Positions 38,175 to 46,954 of a stretch of 64,000 nt of DNA are shown here, one piece after another (positions within the stretch are counted from its first letter, which is position 1; each line of letters starts with the position of its first letter). Made by a program: the position numbers and the translations under genes. Source of the DNA: Lichenibacterium dinghuense (GTDB lineage Bacteria > Pseudomonadota > Alphaproteobacteria > Rhizobiales > Beijerinckiaceae); assembly GCF_021730615.1 (NCBI RefSeq), contig NZ_JAJLMN010000001.1, positions 4,351,501 through 4,415,500 on the forward strand. The letters run 5' to 3'. Below the pieces are notes generated by a model. That model saw only the letters and a program-made list of their open reading frames with translations, was not told the DNA's origin and did not search any database.

Positions 38175-38612
38175 TCAAGGACCTTTGGATGTCGGGTTCT
38201 GCGTGCCGCCCATCGACATGGTGGGCATGGAGGCATGCGTTTCGACGCCATCGGCGGGCGGCGCCGGTGGCAGGCTCGCCAGGGCGTCGCGCATCACGAC
38301 GATTTCCTGACGCTGCTCGACGATGATGGCCTGGGCCAGCCGGCGAAGCCTCTCGTCGTGGCCGAAGCGGAGTTCGGCCCCGGCCATATCGATCGCACCT
38401 TGATGGTGGGGGATCATCATGGCGGCGAAGTCTCGGTCGGGATCCCCGCTGGGCGGCGCCATCATGGCGCGGTTCATCGTCGCCATGGCGGCATCCATCA
38501 TCGCGGTGAAAGTGTCGGCGACCACGGTGGCGAGGGCCGGACGTGAAAGACCGAGGGCTCCCGCCGCGATGACGACGACCGTCGCAGCATGAAGATGAAG
38601 ACGATTGGACAT
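38175..38612 (-). CDS. DUF305 exported protein
   Basis: A 145-residue secreted protein: signal peptide to about residue 28 (SRPALA), then the DUF305 ferritin-like helical pair with the family hallmark MMIPHHQGAIDMA (H69-H70) and a following helix (LAQAIIVEQRQEIVVM). The DUF305 family is often found beside copper or stress genes; its His/Met clusters suggest metal binding. The tail is Met-rich (MPTMSMGG). It lies 1 bp upstream of the YVTN gene, so they are co-transcribed. Confidence 0.88.
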   Translation of the reverse strand: MSNRLHLHAATVVVIAAGALGLSRPALATVVADTFTAMMDAAMATMNRAMMAPPSGDPDRDFAAMMIPHHQGAIDMAGAELRFGHDERLRRLAQAIIVEQRQEIVVMRDALASLPPAPPADGVETHASMPTMSMGGTQNPTSKGP

Positions 38613-38645
38613 GATGGCAGGCCTCTGCGGATTCGGCGGGGAGGA

Positions 38646-39071
38646 TCAGTACTTGCCGTTGGGATCGACCTGCCAGATCTCGTCGACGAGCTTGCCGTCC
38701 GTGTAGAGCATCACGTAACGCACCTTGACGGCGTTCTTGCCGGCGAAGACGACGTTGGCCGTCACCGTGGCGCCCTTGGGGTTCGCGGCCTCGCTCAAGT
38801 CCGACACCATCGCCTTCTGGTCGCCCTGGGCCGACGTGAATCTGGTCCAGACCGGCTTCTGCGCATCGACCGAGGCGTAGGTGCCGTCGAGTGGGCCGCC
38901 GATCCAGTGGAGGGTGGCACCCGGAGCGGTCAGGGCCGTGATGGCGGCGACGTCGCCCTTGGCGATGGCGGCGATGTGGGCCTGGGCCATGTCGGCGGCC
39001 GGGCCTGCCAGTGCGGGGGCGGACAGGACCGCGAGGGCGATGGGTACGATGGCGAGAGAAGCAGTCTTCAT
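38646..39071 (-). CDS. exported NTF2-like (SnoaL-fold) protein
   Basis: A protein of 141 residues with a signal peptide (KTASLAIVPIALAVLSAPALA) and a single NTF2-like domain: helices at AQAHIAAIAKGDVAAITALT, then strands ATLHWIGGPLDG and VRYVMLYTDGKLVDEIWQV. No catalytic residues can be assigned. It is the first gene of the operon that ends with the ECF sigma and anti-sigma genes. A GTG one codon upstream (39074) is an alternative start with better spacing from GGAG. Confidence 0.8.
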   Translation of the reverse strand: MKTASLAIVPIALAVLSAPALAGPAADMAQAHIAAIAKGDVAAITALTAPGATLHWIGGPLDGTYASVDAQKPVWTRFTSAQGDQKAMVSDLSEAANPKGATVTANVVFAGKNAVKVRYVMLYTDGKLVDEIWQVDPNGKY

Positions 39072-39111
39072 CACGTCGGCAGCTCCGTATCGAAGGGGTG
39101 ACGGAGGGAGA

Positions 39112-39137
39112 GACGCCGCCGTGCTCGGCTTTATTCC
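39112..39137 (-). promoter_or_regulatory. ECF-type promoter (GGAATAA, 15-bp spacer, CGTC)
   Basis: On the minus strand GGAATAA (39137-39131) is followed after 15 nt by CGTC (39115-39112), a typical ECF sigma -35/-10 pair, about 40 nt upstream of the NTF2-like gene. The operon it would drive ends in the ECF sigma gene itself, so positive autoregulation is likely. The assignment is by motif shape only. Confidence 0.55.
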
Positions 39138-40034
39138 GATGCCGCCCTCTGATTTTTTCGAGCGGAGCGCCAGAGACCGCTCTTTTTCGCTGCGTCGACG
39201 AAGTCGTCAGCCGTGGCGGTGGCGGGCCGACCGTCGTCACGGCAATGATGGCGAGCCCGCCAAAACGAGACCGCGCCGACCGGTCGTCCCCGTTTGTCGA
39301 TCGCCCGAAGTGGAGGCGCATCGCCGTCCGGCAACATCCGCAGGAGATCGGCACAGCGGGCCGAGATCGGGATGGCGGGCGGCCCCGCCGCATCGGCCGC
39401 GTTTGAGCCGTCGTGGATGCGACAGGCGTGGAAAGCAGAGCCGTTCCATGGAACACGCTACCAGCATGGCACCGCCGACCACGATCAGCACGGGCACCAT
39501 CAACATGCCGAGACGTTGAGGGAGCTCCAGCCTCGATACGAAGGCGGAAAACCTGCCCCCTGAAGGTCGCAGCGAGCACGGCCACGTCCGCCCACGACCT
39601 ATAAGCCTTGGTGGCGGGATCACCGGCCACAGCGGACTCCGGCACCGGCCCGCCGGTCCCCTCAGCACCGCGCTGAAGCAGATCTTCATCAGTGCCAGCG
39701 GATCGTTGGAACGCTCGCCATCGCGCCAAGCGCCGAACTTGCCCGACAGGTAGCCGCCTGGCCGCCCGGCGAGGACCGGGAAGACCGAACCCACGCCGCC
39801 GCCGTCACGCCCGGGGCAGGACGCGCGAGGCGGCAGGCTCCTGGACACAGTCGCAACCAAGCTGCTCGCCTCAAGGCTCAACAGGCCGCGACGGCGGCTC
39901 GCTCGTCCGACGTGAGCGCGGACCGTCCCTGCCGTCGGACGGAAGGCGGTGGCGGCCCCGAGCCGCCGCGCCCTCCTCCTCCGCCCGATGTCCCGCGCCG
40001 ATTCCCTCGCCCCCTCCCGATGTCGTCCGGCGCT
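39138..40034. other. about 900 bp without a convincing gene
   Basis: Several overlapping frames run through this stretch on both strands, but none shows a domain or normal codon pattern. The longest on the minus strand (39237-39881, 214 codons) contains a single hydrophobic stretch, RLGMLMVPVLIVVGGAMLVA, in otherwise Arg/Pro-rich sequence. A short frame at 39131-39337 (DLLRMLPDGDAPPLRAIDKR) looks protein-like but has no start. I read the region as decayed coding DNA separating the ECF operon from the Dsb unit. Confidence 0.45.
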
Positions 40035-40673
40035 TCAGCCGCCGGTCTTGGCCCGCGCCCTCGCCTTGGCGACGGCGTCCTTGAAACCATCGTAGTCGAG
40101 CGCCTGCGCGACCTTGAAGGGGCCGATCAGGAACACGGGCGTGCCCTCGAGCCCGAGCGCGTCGGCCTCCGCCAGATTGCGCTTGAGCAGCGCGTCGATG
40201 TCGGTCGCATGCGCCTTGGCGTCCGCCTCGAGCCGGTCCATGTCGACGCCCGACGCCGCGATGGCCGCCCGCATCTGCTCCTCCGGGATGCGCCGGCCCG
40301 GGATCGCCATCAGGGCGGCGTGCACGGCGTCGTACTTGCCCTGGTACTTGGAGGCGAGCGCCATCCTGGCGCCGTAGGTCGAGGCCGGGGTCAGGATGGG
40401 CCAGTCCTTGTAGACGAGGCGCACGCCGTGGTCCGTCGCGACCAGCTTGGCGAGGTCCGGCGCCGCATGTTTGCAGAAGGGGCAATTGTAGTCGAGGAAG
40501 GCCACGACCGTGACGTCGCCCTTCGGGTTGCCGGCCACGGGCGCGTCCGGGTCGTGCAGAACCTCGTTCACGTCGATCCCGTCGCTCCAGGCCGGCGTGG
40601 CCCGCAGCAGCGGCGCTGCTACGATGGCCAGGGCGCAGGCCGCCATCGCCCAGTTGAAACTGCGTCGGTGCAT
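40035..40673 (-). CDS. DsbA-family thiol:disulfide oxidoreductase, periplasmic
   Basis: A 212-residue thioredoxin-fold protein with an exported N-terminus (MHRRSFNWAMAAC onward; the RR suggests Tat or strong Sec export), the active site CPFC (64-67) and the cis-Pro loop LEGTPVFLIG near residue 180. It is closest to the DsbA/DsbG-like Com1/ScsC group. It is encoded 27 bp downstream of dsbD, whose product could keep its CPFC reduced, so it may work as a reductase or isomerase instead of an oxidase. Confidence 0.88.
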   Translation of the reverse strand: MHRRSFNWAMAACALAIVAAPLLRATPAWSDGIDVNEVLHDPDAPVAGNPKGDVTVVAFLDYNCPFCKHAAPDLAKLVATDHGVRLVYKDWPILTPASTYGARMALASKYQGKYDAVHAALMAIPGRRIPEEQMRAAIAASGVDMDRLEADAKAHATDIDALLKRNLAEADALGLEGTPVFLIGPFKVAQALDYDGFKDAVAKARARAKTGG

Positions 40674-40700
40674 TGTGTGTGTCTCCTTCTCGCACGACGT

Positions 40701-42521
40701 TCAGGTGGAGGGCAGGCCGGCGCGGTCGAGCGCACGGTCGAAGTTGGCGCGGGTCGGCTCGCCGACGAGGCGGGTGCCGGGGATCTCGGCGCCGCCGCGC
40801 CCCGACAGGAACAGGATGGTGGGCGGCCCGACCACGTCGAAGCGGCTCATCAAAGCGCGGGCTCCGGCGTCGGACGCCGTCACGTCGGCGCGGATCACGA
40901 GCGCGCCCGCAGCGAGGCGCGCCCGCACGGCGGGGTCGGCCAGCACGTCGCGCTCGAAGGCCCGGCAGGCGGTGCACCACGCGGCCGAGAAGTCGACCAT
41001 CACGGGCCGGTCCGCAGCCTCGGCCAGGCTCGCGTCGAGCGCCTCGGGCGAGCGAACTATTGCAGCGGCGGCGAGGGGCGCGGCCCCCGCGACGGCCTCG
41101 CCGCGAGCCAGGAAGCCGAGCGGCCGCAGTGGGTCCGAGGCGCCGCCGGCCGCCCCGACGAGCAGCGCAAGGCCGTAGGCGGTCGCGACGAGGCCCGCCG
41201 CCTTGCGCAGGCGGAGGCCGGTGGCGGCACTGGGCGCGAGCGCGTCGAGGCCGCCGACCGCGACGCCGGTCCCGACCGCGAGCACGCCCCAGAGCGCGAG
41301 GCTGGCGGGGTCCGGCAGCGCGCGCCCGGCGACGCCGACCGCCAGCGCCAGGAACACCACGCCGAAGGCCTGTCGTACCACCAGTAGCCAGGGCCCCGAG
41401 CGCGGCAGCAGCTTCGAGCCAAAGGTGCCGGCCACGACGAGCGGCAGGCCCATGCCGAGGCCGAGCGCGAACAGCGCGGAAGCGCCGCGCAGGGCGTCGC
41501 CGGTGCGCGCGACGTAGAGCAGCGCCGCGGCGAGCGGGGGCGTCACGCAGGGCCCGACCACCAGGGCGGACACGAAGCCGAGCGCGGCCGCGCCGGCGAG
41601 GGTGCCCCGCCGCGCGGGCGAGACGCCGGACAGGCGGGTCGCCAGCGCCGTCGGGAGCTGCAGCTCGAAGAGCCCGAACATGGACAGCGCCAGGACGGCG
41701 TAGAGCGCCGCGGTGGCGAGGAGCACGGCCGGGCGCTGCAGCGCCGCCTGCAGGCTCTCGCCCGACCACGCCGCCGCCACCCCGACGAGCGCATAGGCGG
41801 AGGCGGAGGCCAGCACGTAGCAGGACGAGAGCAGGAGGCCCCGTGACGCGGTGGGCCGCCCGCCGCCCGCCAGCACGCCGGCGAGGATCGGCACCATCGG
41901 GAACACGCAGGGCGTGAGGCTGAGCAGCAGCCCGAGGCCGAGGAAGGTCGGGAGGGTCGGCAGCAGGGCGCCCGACAGCGACGGCCCGGAGAAGGATGCG
42001 GGGGTGAGCGATGCGGGGGCGGGCACGGCTTCGCCGGGCCCCGGCGCCGCGACCGGAGCGGAGGAGACCGGCGCGTCGGCCAGGACGGGGGGCGCCGCGG
42101 CCTCGACCGCGAGCGTGACGGGGTCGACTCGGCTCGCCAACGGCGGGTAGCACAGCCCGCGGTCCGAGCAGCCCTGGTACGACACGATGATGTCGCCGGA
42201 CGGCGGCAGGTCCTTCGCCGCCACGGTGGCGTGGGCCGCGCCGCGGTACACCTCGGTCGGGCCGAAAGTGGGATCGTCCTCGGAAAGGCCCGGCGGGTCG
42301 GCGACCGGCACGGGCCGCCCGTCCGCGGTCGCGGCGGCGATGCGATCGCGGTAGAGGTGGGCGTCGGGCGCGATGGTCCAGTCGAGCGCGAGACCGCCCT
42401 CCGTGGTCCTCGCCGCCGACAAGTGGAACACCTGCTCGGCCGTCGGCGGACGAGATGCCGCGTGGGCCGCGGTGGCTCCGAGGCTGAAGAGGCAGGCGAA
42501 GAAGATGCGGCGGAGCGCCAT
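40701..42521 (-). CDS. dsbD: protein-disulfide reductase DsbD
   Basis: A 606-residue three-part protein that moves electrons from cytoplasmic thioredoxin to the periplasm. Signal peptide (residues 1-21), N-terminal alpha domain with the Cys pair in YQGCSDRGLCYPPL, a central eight-helix membrane domain with Cys in LSLTPCVFPMVPI and GPCVTPPLAAALLYV, and a C-terminal thioredoxin-like domain with AAWCTACRAFE. All six functional Cys are present. With the DsbA-like gene it forms a two-gene operon divergent from a two-component system, an arrangement known for copper- or oxidant-responsive thiol-repair units (Scs-like). Confidence 0.94.
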   Translation of the reverse strand: MALRRIFFACLFSLGATAAHAASRPPTAEQVFHLSAARTTEGGLALDWTIAPDAHLYRDRIAAATADGRPVPVADPPGLSEDDPTFGPTEVYRGAAHATVAAKDLPPSGDIIVSYQGCSDRGLCYPPLASRVDPVTLAVEAAAPPVLADAPVSSAPVAAPGPGEAVPAPASLTPASFSGPSLSGALLPTLPTFLGLGLLLSLTPCVFPMVPILAGVLAGGGRPTASRGLLLSSCYVLASASAYALVGVAAAWSGESLQAALQRPAVLLATAALYAVLALSMFGLFELQLPTALATRLSGVSPARRGTLAGAAALGFVSALVVGPCVTPPLAAALLYVARTGDALRGASALFALGLGMGLPLVVAGTFGSKLLPRSGPWLLVVRQAFGVVFLALAVGVAGRALPDPASLALWGVLAVGTGVAVGGLDALAPSAATGLRLRKAAGLVATAYGLALLVGAAGGASDPLRPLGFLARGEAVAGAAPLAAAAIVRSPEALDASLAEAADRPVMVDFSAAWCTACRAFERDVLADPAVRARLAAGALVIRADVTASDAGARALMSRFDVVGPPTILFLSGRGGAEIPGTRLVGEPTRANFDRALDRAGLPST

Positions 42522-42561
42522 GGCGGGTCCCGAACGGCGACGATGGGACCACCTTGGGGTC

Positions 42562-42586
42562 CGAGCTTAAGCCAGCCTTAAGCTCG
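42562..42586. promoter_or_regulatory. OmpR-family box CTTAAG-N5-CTTAAG inside a 10-bp inverted repeat
   Basis: CTTAAG at 42566-42571 and 42577-42582 are direct repeats 11 bp apart (5-bp spacer CCAGC), the classic half-site spacing for PmrA/QseB-type regulators. They are also the core of a perfect inverted repeat, cgagcttaag / cttaagctcg. It sits between divergent dsbD and the response regulator gene, so the regulator encoded alongside probably binds here and controls both directions. Confidence 0.7.
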
Positions 42587-42615
42587 GGGGCGCCCCACGG
42601 GTGGCGGAGGAGATG

Positions 42616-43278
42616 ATGCGCGTTCTGCTCGTGGAAGACGACGACCTCCTGGCCGACGGCATCGCGGCCGGGCTGGCGCTCACCGGGGCAACGGTCGACG
42701 CCGTCCGAGGCATCGCCGACGGGCGGCATGCGCTCGGCTGCGGCACCTACGACGCGGTGGCGCTGGACCTCATGCTGCTCGACGGCTCCGGCCTCGACCT
42801 CCTGCGCGACCTACGCGCGTCGGGCGACCGCACCCCCGTGCTGCTGCTGACCGCGCTCGACGAGGTGGCGGACCGGGTGCGCGGCCTCGACGCGGGCGCG
42901 GACGACTACCTCGGCAAGCCCTTTGACCTCGACGAGCTGGCGGCGCGCCTGCGGGCGCTGGCGCGCCGCAAGGAGGGACGGGCCGCGGCGAAGATCGCGT
43001 GGCGCGACCTCGTGCTCGACCCCGCCACGCTCGGCGCCACGGTGTCGGGGCGGCCGGTGGCGCTGTCGCGCCGCGAGTTCATCGTGCTCCAGGCCCTGGT
43101 CGAGCGGCCGGGCGTCATCCATTCGCGCGCCGAGCTGGAGGAGCGGCTCTACGGCTGGCAGGAGGGCGTCGAAAGCAACGCCGTCGAGGTTTACGTCCAC
43201 AACCTGCGGACCAAGGTCGGCCGCGAAGCGATCGAGACGGTGCGCGGCCTCGGCTACCGGGCGAGGGTCGCGCCGTGA
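42616..43278 (+). CDS. OmpR-family response regulator (QseB/PmrA-like)
   Basis: A 220-residue regulator: receiver with D8-D9, phosphoacceptor D51 (ALDLMLLDGSG), Lys in GKPFDLDELAARL, and a C-terminal winged helix (ALSRREFIVLQALVERPG, NAVEVYVHNLRTKVG). I chose the second of two adjacent ATGs (42616) because GGAGG lies 5 nt upstream and MRVLLVEDD matches the family. The GTG of the kinase gene overlaps its stop. Confidence 0.93.
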   Translation: MRVLLVEDDDLLADGIAAGLALTGATVDAVRGIADGRHALGCGTYDAVALDLMLLDGSGLDLLRDLRASGDRTPVLLLTALDEVADRVRGLDAGADDYLGKPFDLDELAARLRALARRKEGRAAAKIAWRDLVLDPATLGATVSGRPVALSRREFIVLQALVERPGVIHSRAELEERLYGWQEGVESNAVEVYVHNLRTKVGREAIETVRGLGYRARVAP

Positions 43279-44618
43279 GGTCCCTGCGCCTGCGCCTCTT
43301 CGCGATCCTGGCGCTGGCGACGGGCGCCCTGTGGGTGAGCGCCGTCGTGTGGATCGACCTCGGCACCCGCCGCGAGCTGGAGCACGTGCTCGACGCGCGG
43401 CTGCAGGAGGCGGCGCGCATGGTCGACTCACTCGTCGCCCCCGCCGACGGCACCCGCCCCGCGGTGGCGGCCGCCGCCCCGCTGCTCGGGGGCTCGTCGG
43501 CGCGCGAAAGCTACACGCACCAGCTGTCCTGCCAGATCTGGTCGCTCGACGGCCGCCTGATGGCGAGCTCCGACAGCGCGCCCGCGGAGGCGCTCGGCCA
43601 CGAGGGTGGCTTCTCGGAGCGGACGATCGACGGCGAGCGCTGGCGCGTCTTCACCGTCGAGGATGCCGCCAAGGGCGTGCGCGTGGTGGTGGGCGACCGG
43701 CTCGGCCTGCGCGAACGGCTGGTGCGCGACCTGATCAAGGGCCTGCTCGCGCCCGCGGCGCTGATCGTTCCGCTGCTGGCGGCGCTGATCTGGGCGAGCC
43801 TCGGCAGCGGCCTGCGGCCACTGCGCGCGATGGCGCGGGAGGTCGAGGAGCGCGGGGAGGGCGACATGCGCCCGATCGATCCCGGCCACGCGCCGCGCGA
43901 GATCCGCCCGCTCGCCGCCGCACTCAATGCGCTGCTGCACCGGCTGGAAGCGGCGCGGGAACATGAGCGCGCCGTCACCGCCATGGCGGCGCACGAGCTG
44001 CGCACCCCGTTGGCGGGGCTGAAGACGCAGGCGCAGGTGGCCCTGGGTACGTCGGACGCGGCCGCGCGCGCGCGGGCCCTGCGCCAGATCCTGGCCGGGG
44101 TCGACCGGGCGACGCGGCTAATCCGGCAGCTCCTCGCCGCCTCGCGGCTCGACGCCATGGTGGACGGGGGCCGGCGCGACCTCGTCGGCCTCGGCGACGT
44201 GCTGGGCGACGTGGTCGATCCTGCCGCCGACGCCGCCCGGGGCGTGGAGACGCGCGTCGACCCGGGACTCCGCGCCCTGTCGTGCCACGCCGACCGCGAC
44301 AGCCTTGCACTCGCGCTGCGCAACCTGCACGAGAACGCGGTGCAGCACATGCCGGCGGGCGGCGCCGTGCGCTGGTCCGGGCGGCGGGACGGCTGCCGCG
44401 TGCTGCTCGCGGTGGAGGACGAGGGTCCCGGCATCCCGGAGGACGAGCTGGCCCGCGTGCGCGACCGCTTCTTCCGTGGGCGCCATCGCAGTCCGACCGG
44501 GACAGGCCTCGGGCTCGCCATCGTCGATCTCGCGCTTGGGCGCTGCGGGGGCCGCCTCAGCCTCGCCAATCGCCCGGAGGGGAACGGCCTCCGGGCGGAG
44601 GTCGACCTGCCGGCGTAA
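43275..44618 (+). CDS. sensor histidine kinase (QseC-like)
   Basis: A 447-residue membrane kinase. Two membrane helices (about 4-25 and 154-176) frame a periplasmic sensor domain of about 130 residues; then a HAMP segment, the dimerisation helix with phosphorylated His in AMAAHELRTPLAG, and the ATPase with N-box LHENAVQHM, G1 DEGPGIP and G2 GTGLGLAIV. The periplasmic domain contains a single Cys (HQLSCQIW). GTG start overlaps the regulator stop. It is convergent with the metallohydrolase gene (14-bp gap). Confidence 0.92.
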   Translation: MRSLRLRLFAILALATGALWVSAVVWIDLGTRRELEHVLDARLQEAARMVDSLVAPADGTRPAVAAAAPLLGGSSARESYTHQLSCQIWSLDGRLMASSDSAPAEALGHEGGFSERTIDGERWRVFTVEDAAKGVRVVVGDRLGLRERLVRDLIKGLLAPAALIVPLLAALIWASLGSGLRPLRAMAREVEERGEGDMRPIDPGHAPREIRPLAAALNALLHRLEAAREHERAVTAMAAHELRTPLAGLKTQAQVALGTSDAAARARALRQILAGVDRATRLIRQLLAASRLDAMVDGGRRDLVGLGDVLGDVVDPAADAARGVETRVDPGLRALSCHADRDSLALALRNLHENAVQHMPAGGAVRWSGRRDGCRVLLAVEDEGPGIPEDELARVRDRFFRGRHRSPTGTGLGLAIVDLALGRCGGRLSLANRPEGNGLRAEVDLPA

Positions 44619-44632
44619 AGGCCGGCGCGGCC

Positions 44633-45541
44633 TCAGCCCCAGTTCGCGTTCGGGAAGGCGTCGAGCGGAATCTTGAGGTAGCGCCGCCCGTCGGCCTCGG
44701 GCTCGGGCAGGCGCCCGCCCGCCACGTTGACCTGCAGAGCATGCAGGATGAGCTTGGGCATCGGCAGGGTGCGGTCTCGCGCCGACCGCAGTTCTGCGTA
44801 GGCGTCTTCGTCCATCCCCGGCGCGAGGTGCTTGTTGGACCGCTTTTGCTCGCCCACCGTGCTTTCCCAAGCCGGCTCACGCCCGCCAGGCTGGTAATCG
44901 TGGCCGCTGAAAAGCCGCGTGCCGTCCGGCATGGCGACGATCTTTTGGATCGAGCGCCACAACTGCCGCGGGTCACCGCCGGGGAAGTCGGCACGCGCGG
45001 TACCGGAGTCGGGCATGAACAAGGTGTCGTGGATGAAGGCGGCGTCGCCGACCACGTAGGTGATCGAGGCCAGCGTGTGGCCGGGCGACAGGATCACGCG
45101 ACACGGTAGTTTCCCGACCTCGAACCGGTCTCCGTCCTCGAACAACCGGTCCCATTGCGACCCGTCACAGCGGAGGGAGTCGGGGAGATTGTAGATGCCG
45201 CGCCACATGCGCTGCATCTCGACGGCCCGGGCGCCGATGGCGGTGCGGGCGCCGGTGCGACCTTTGAGGTAGTGCGCCGCCGACAGGTGGTCGGCGTGGG
45301 GATGGGTGTCGAGCACCCACTCCACCTCGAGGCCGCGCTCGCGCACGGCGTCGAGCATGGCGTCGGCGCTCGCCGTCGAGGTCGATCCGGACTTCTCGTC
45401 GTAGTCCAGGATGGGGTCGATCAGCGCGCAGCGGCCCGTCGCCGGGTCGGCCGCGATGTACTGGATGCTGAAGGTGCGGGGGTCGTAGAAGCCCGTCACC
45501 TCGGGGCCGCCCGCGCGGGCGGGTGATACGGCGCTCAACAT
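44633..45541 (-). CDS. MBL-fold hydrolase of the Blh / persulfide dioxygenase group
   Basis: A 302-residue metallo-beta-lactamase-fold protein. The metal motif is THPHADH (H80, H82, D84, H85), with the later ligands in SPGHTLAS, IHDTLFMPDSGTAR and LFSGHDY. This pattern fits the ETHE1/Blh family, non-haem Fe enzymes that oxidise glutathione persulfide to sulfite. A C-terminal part of about 70 residues replaces the rhodanese domain of Agrobacterium-type Blh; there is no CxxxxR rhodanese loop. It follows the sulfide:quinone reductase gene by 7 bp, so the persulfide made by one would feed the other. Confidence 0.85.
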   Translation of the reverse strand: MLSAVSPARAGGPEVTGFYDPRTFSIQYIAADPATGRCALIDPILDYDEKSGSTSTASADAMLDAVRERGLEVEWVLDTHPHADHLSAAHYLKGRTGARTAIGARAVEMQRMWRGIYNLPDSLRCDGSQWDRLFEDGDRFEVGKLPCRVILSPGHTLASITYVVGDAAFIHDTLFMPDSGTARADFPGGDPRQLWRSIQKIVAMPDGTRLFSGHDYQPGGREPAWESTVGEQKRSNKHLAPGMDEDAYAELRSARDRTLPMPKLILHALQVNVAGGRLPEPEADGRRYLKIPLDAFPNANWG

Positions 45542-45548
45542 GGCAGCC

Positions 45549-46844
45549 TCACGCCGCCTTGGCGAACGACCGCTCGCGGTGCTTGATGTCGAACTCGCTG
45601 CCGCGCAGCATCCAGCTCCAGTAGAGGTGGGGCAGGAAGCGCGTCTTGAAATGCCACATGCTTGAGCGCGGTACCCGCGGGTCGAGCGGGAAGCTCGGCG
45701 TGACCTTGCCGCCGTAGGTGAACTCGGCCATTACCACTTCGCCGTAGGCAGTGGTGAGAGGACAAGAACCGTAGCCGTCGTAGCTCGCGGTCAGCGGCTT
45801 GCCGTCGAGCGCCGCCACGACGTTTCGCACCACCACGGGCGCCTGCAGGCGCACGGCCGCCGCGGTCTTGGCGTTGGTGGTGCCGGCGGCATCCCCGAGG
45901 CCGAAGACGTTGGCGTAGCGGACGTGCTGGAGCGTGGACGGATCCACCTCCACCCATCCGGCAGCGTTGGCCAGCGGGCTGCGCTTGACGAAGTCGGGGG
46001 CGCTCTGCGGGGGCACGACGTGCAGCATGTCGAAGGGCATGACCTCCTCCCGGCTCGATCCGTCGGAGCCCGTTACCGCGAAGGTGGCCTTGCGGGCGGG
46101 CCCGTCTACAGCCCTGAGGTCGTGCTTGAAGGATACGTCGATACCGTAGCGGTCCACGGCGGCCTGAAGCGGGGGCACGAAGAAGGGCACACCGAACAGC
46201 ACGTCGCCGGCGAGGCAGAAGCGGACCTTGGTCGCGGCGAGCAGGCCCTTCTTCCGCAGACGGTCGGCGGTCAAGTACATGATCTTTTGCGGGGCGCCTG
46301 CGCACTTGATCGGCATGGGCGGCTGGGTGAACAGGGCAGTGCCGCCCTTCAGCCCCTTGATGCACTTCCACGTATAGGCCGCCGCATCAATGCGGTAGTT
46401 GCTGCACACGCCGTTGCGGCCGAGCGTCTCCTCGAGCCCCTGGATTTTGCCCCAGTCGAGCTGCAGGCCGGGGCAGACGACGAGTTGGTCGTAGCCGACG
46501 CGGCTACCGTCCGCGAGTTCGACCGCGTCCGCGTCCGGGTGGAACCGCGTCACGGCGTGCCGGATCCAGGTCACGCCGGACGGGATCAGGGTCTCCTCCC
46601 GCCGCTGGGTCTGCTCGGCCGTGAACACGCCGGCGCCCACCAGCGTCCATCCCGGCTGGTAGGAGTGCGTCTCAGACGGGTCGACGATAGCGACGCTGGC
46701 CTGCGGCCGGTGGCGCTGCAGTTCGGCCGCCACGGTGATACCGGCGGCGCCGCCACCGACGATGACGACGGTGAAGCGGCGCTCGGCCGCCGGGCGGCTG
46801 GACGGCGTGATGCCGGCGGACTCGGGTCTGAAGGGCGCGTTCAT
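45549..46844 (-). CDS. sqr: sulfide:quinone oxidoreductase, type II (mitochondrial-like)
   Basis: Oxidises sulfide to persulfide and passes electrons to the quinone pool. The 431-residue FAD protein has the dinucleotide motif VGGGAAG (29-35), the second ATG/GD motif (VFGLGDAAGTTNAKT), and two Cys in the contexts of the human SQR redox pair, C181 (MPIKCAGAPQK) and C361 (GSCPLTTAYGEV). This context is specific for type II SQRs. The ATG at 46844 is preferred to the frame opening at 46889. The C-terminal amphipathic region (HLYWSWMLRG) would anchor it to the membrane. Divergent from the peroxiredoxin/BigR operon. Confidence 0.92.
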   Translation of the reverse strand: MNAPFRPESAGITPSSRPAAERRFTVVIVGGGAAGITVAAELQRHRPQASVAIVDPSETHSYQPGWTLVGAGVFTAEQTQRREETLIPSGVTWIRHAVTRFHPDADAVELADGSRVGYDQLVVCPGLQLDWGKIQGLEETLGRNGVCSNYRIDAAAYTWKCIKGLKGGTALFTQPPMPIKCAGAPQKIMYLTADRLRKKGLLAATKVRFCLAGDVLFGVPFFVPPLQAAVDRYGIDVSFKHDLRAVDGPARKATFAVTGSDGSSREEVMPFDMLHVVPPQSAPDFVKRSPLANAAGWVEVDPSTLQHVRYANVFGLGDAAGTTNAKTAAAVRLQAPVVVRNVVAALDGKPLTASYDGYGSCPLTTAYGEVVMAEFTYGGKVTPSFPLDPRVPRSSMWHFKTRFLPHLYWSWMLRGSEFDIKHRERSFAKAA

Positions 46845-46919
46845 GGCAGGCCTCAAGCAGGTGCGGCGAGAGCCCAACGGGTCGGCCACAATGATTGCGA
46901 GATCTACGTTATGCGCCTA

Positions 46920-46933
46920 TTGCAAACATGCAA
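46920..46933. promoter_or_regulatory. inverted repeat TTGCA-N4-TGCAA, candidate BigR/SqrR-type operator
   Basis: A 14-bp palindrome in the 110-bp gap between divergent sqr and the peroxiredoxin gene. It overlaps plausible promoter elements for both sides: TTGCGA-17-TATTGC rightward, and TTGCAT-16-TAACGT leftward. An ArsR-family repressor gene lies two genes downstream. The match is to the expected position and symmetry, not to a known consensus. Confidence 0.5.
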
Positions 46934-46954
46934 GTGGTTTCGTAACCTCGATCC

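Noticed and set aside
39237-39881. 214-codon minus-strand frame with one hydrophobic segment
   Set aside because: Arg/Pro/Ser-rich with no family resemblance and no start signal; probably a chance frame or decayed DNA.
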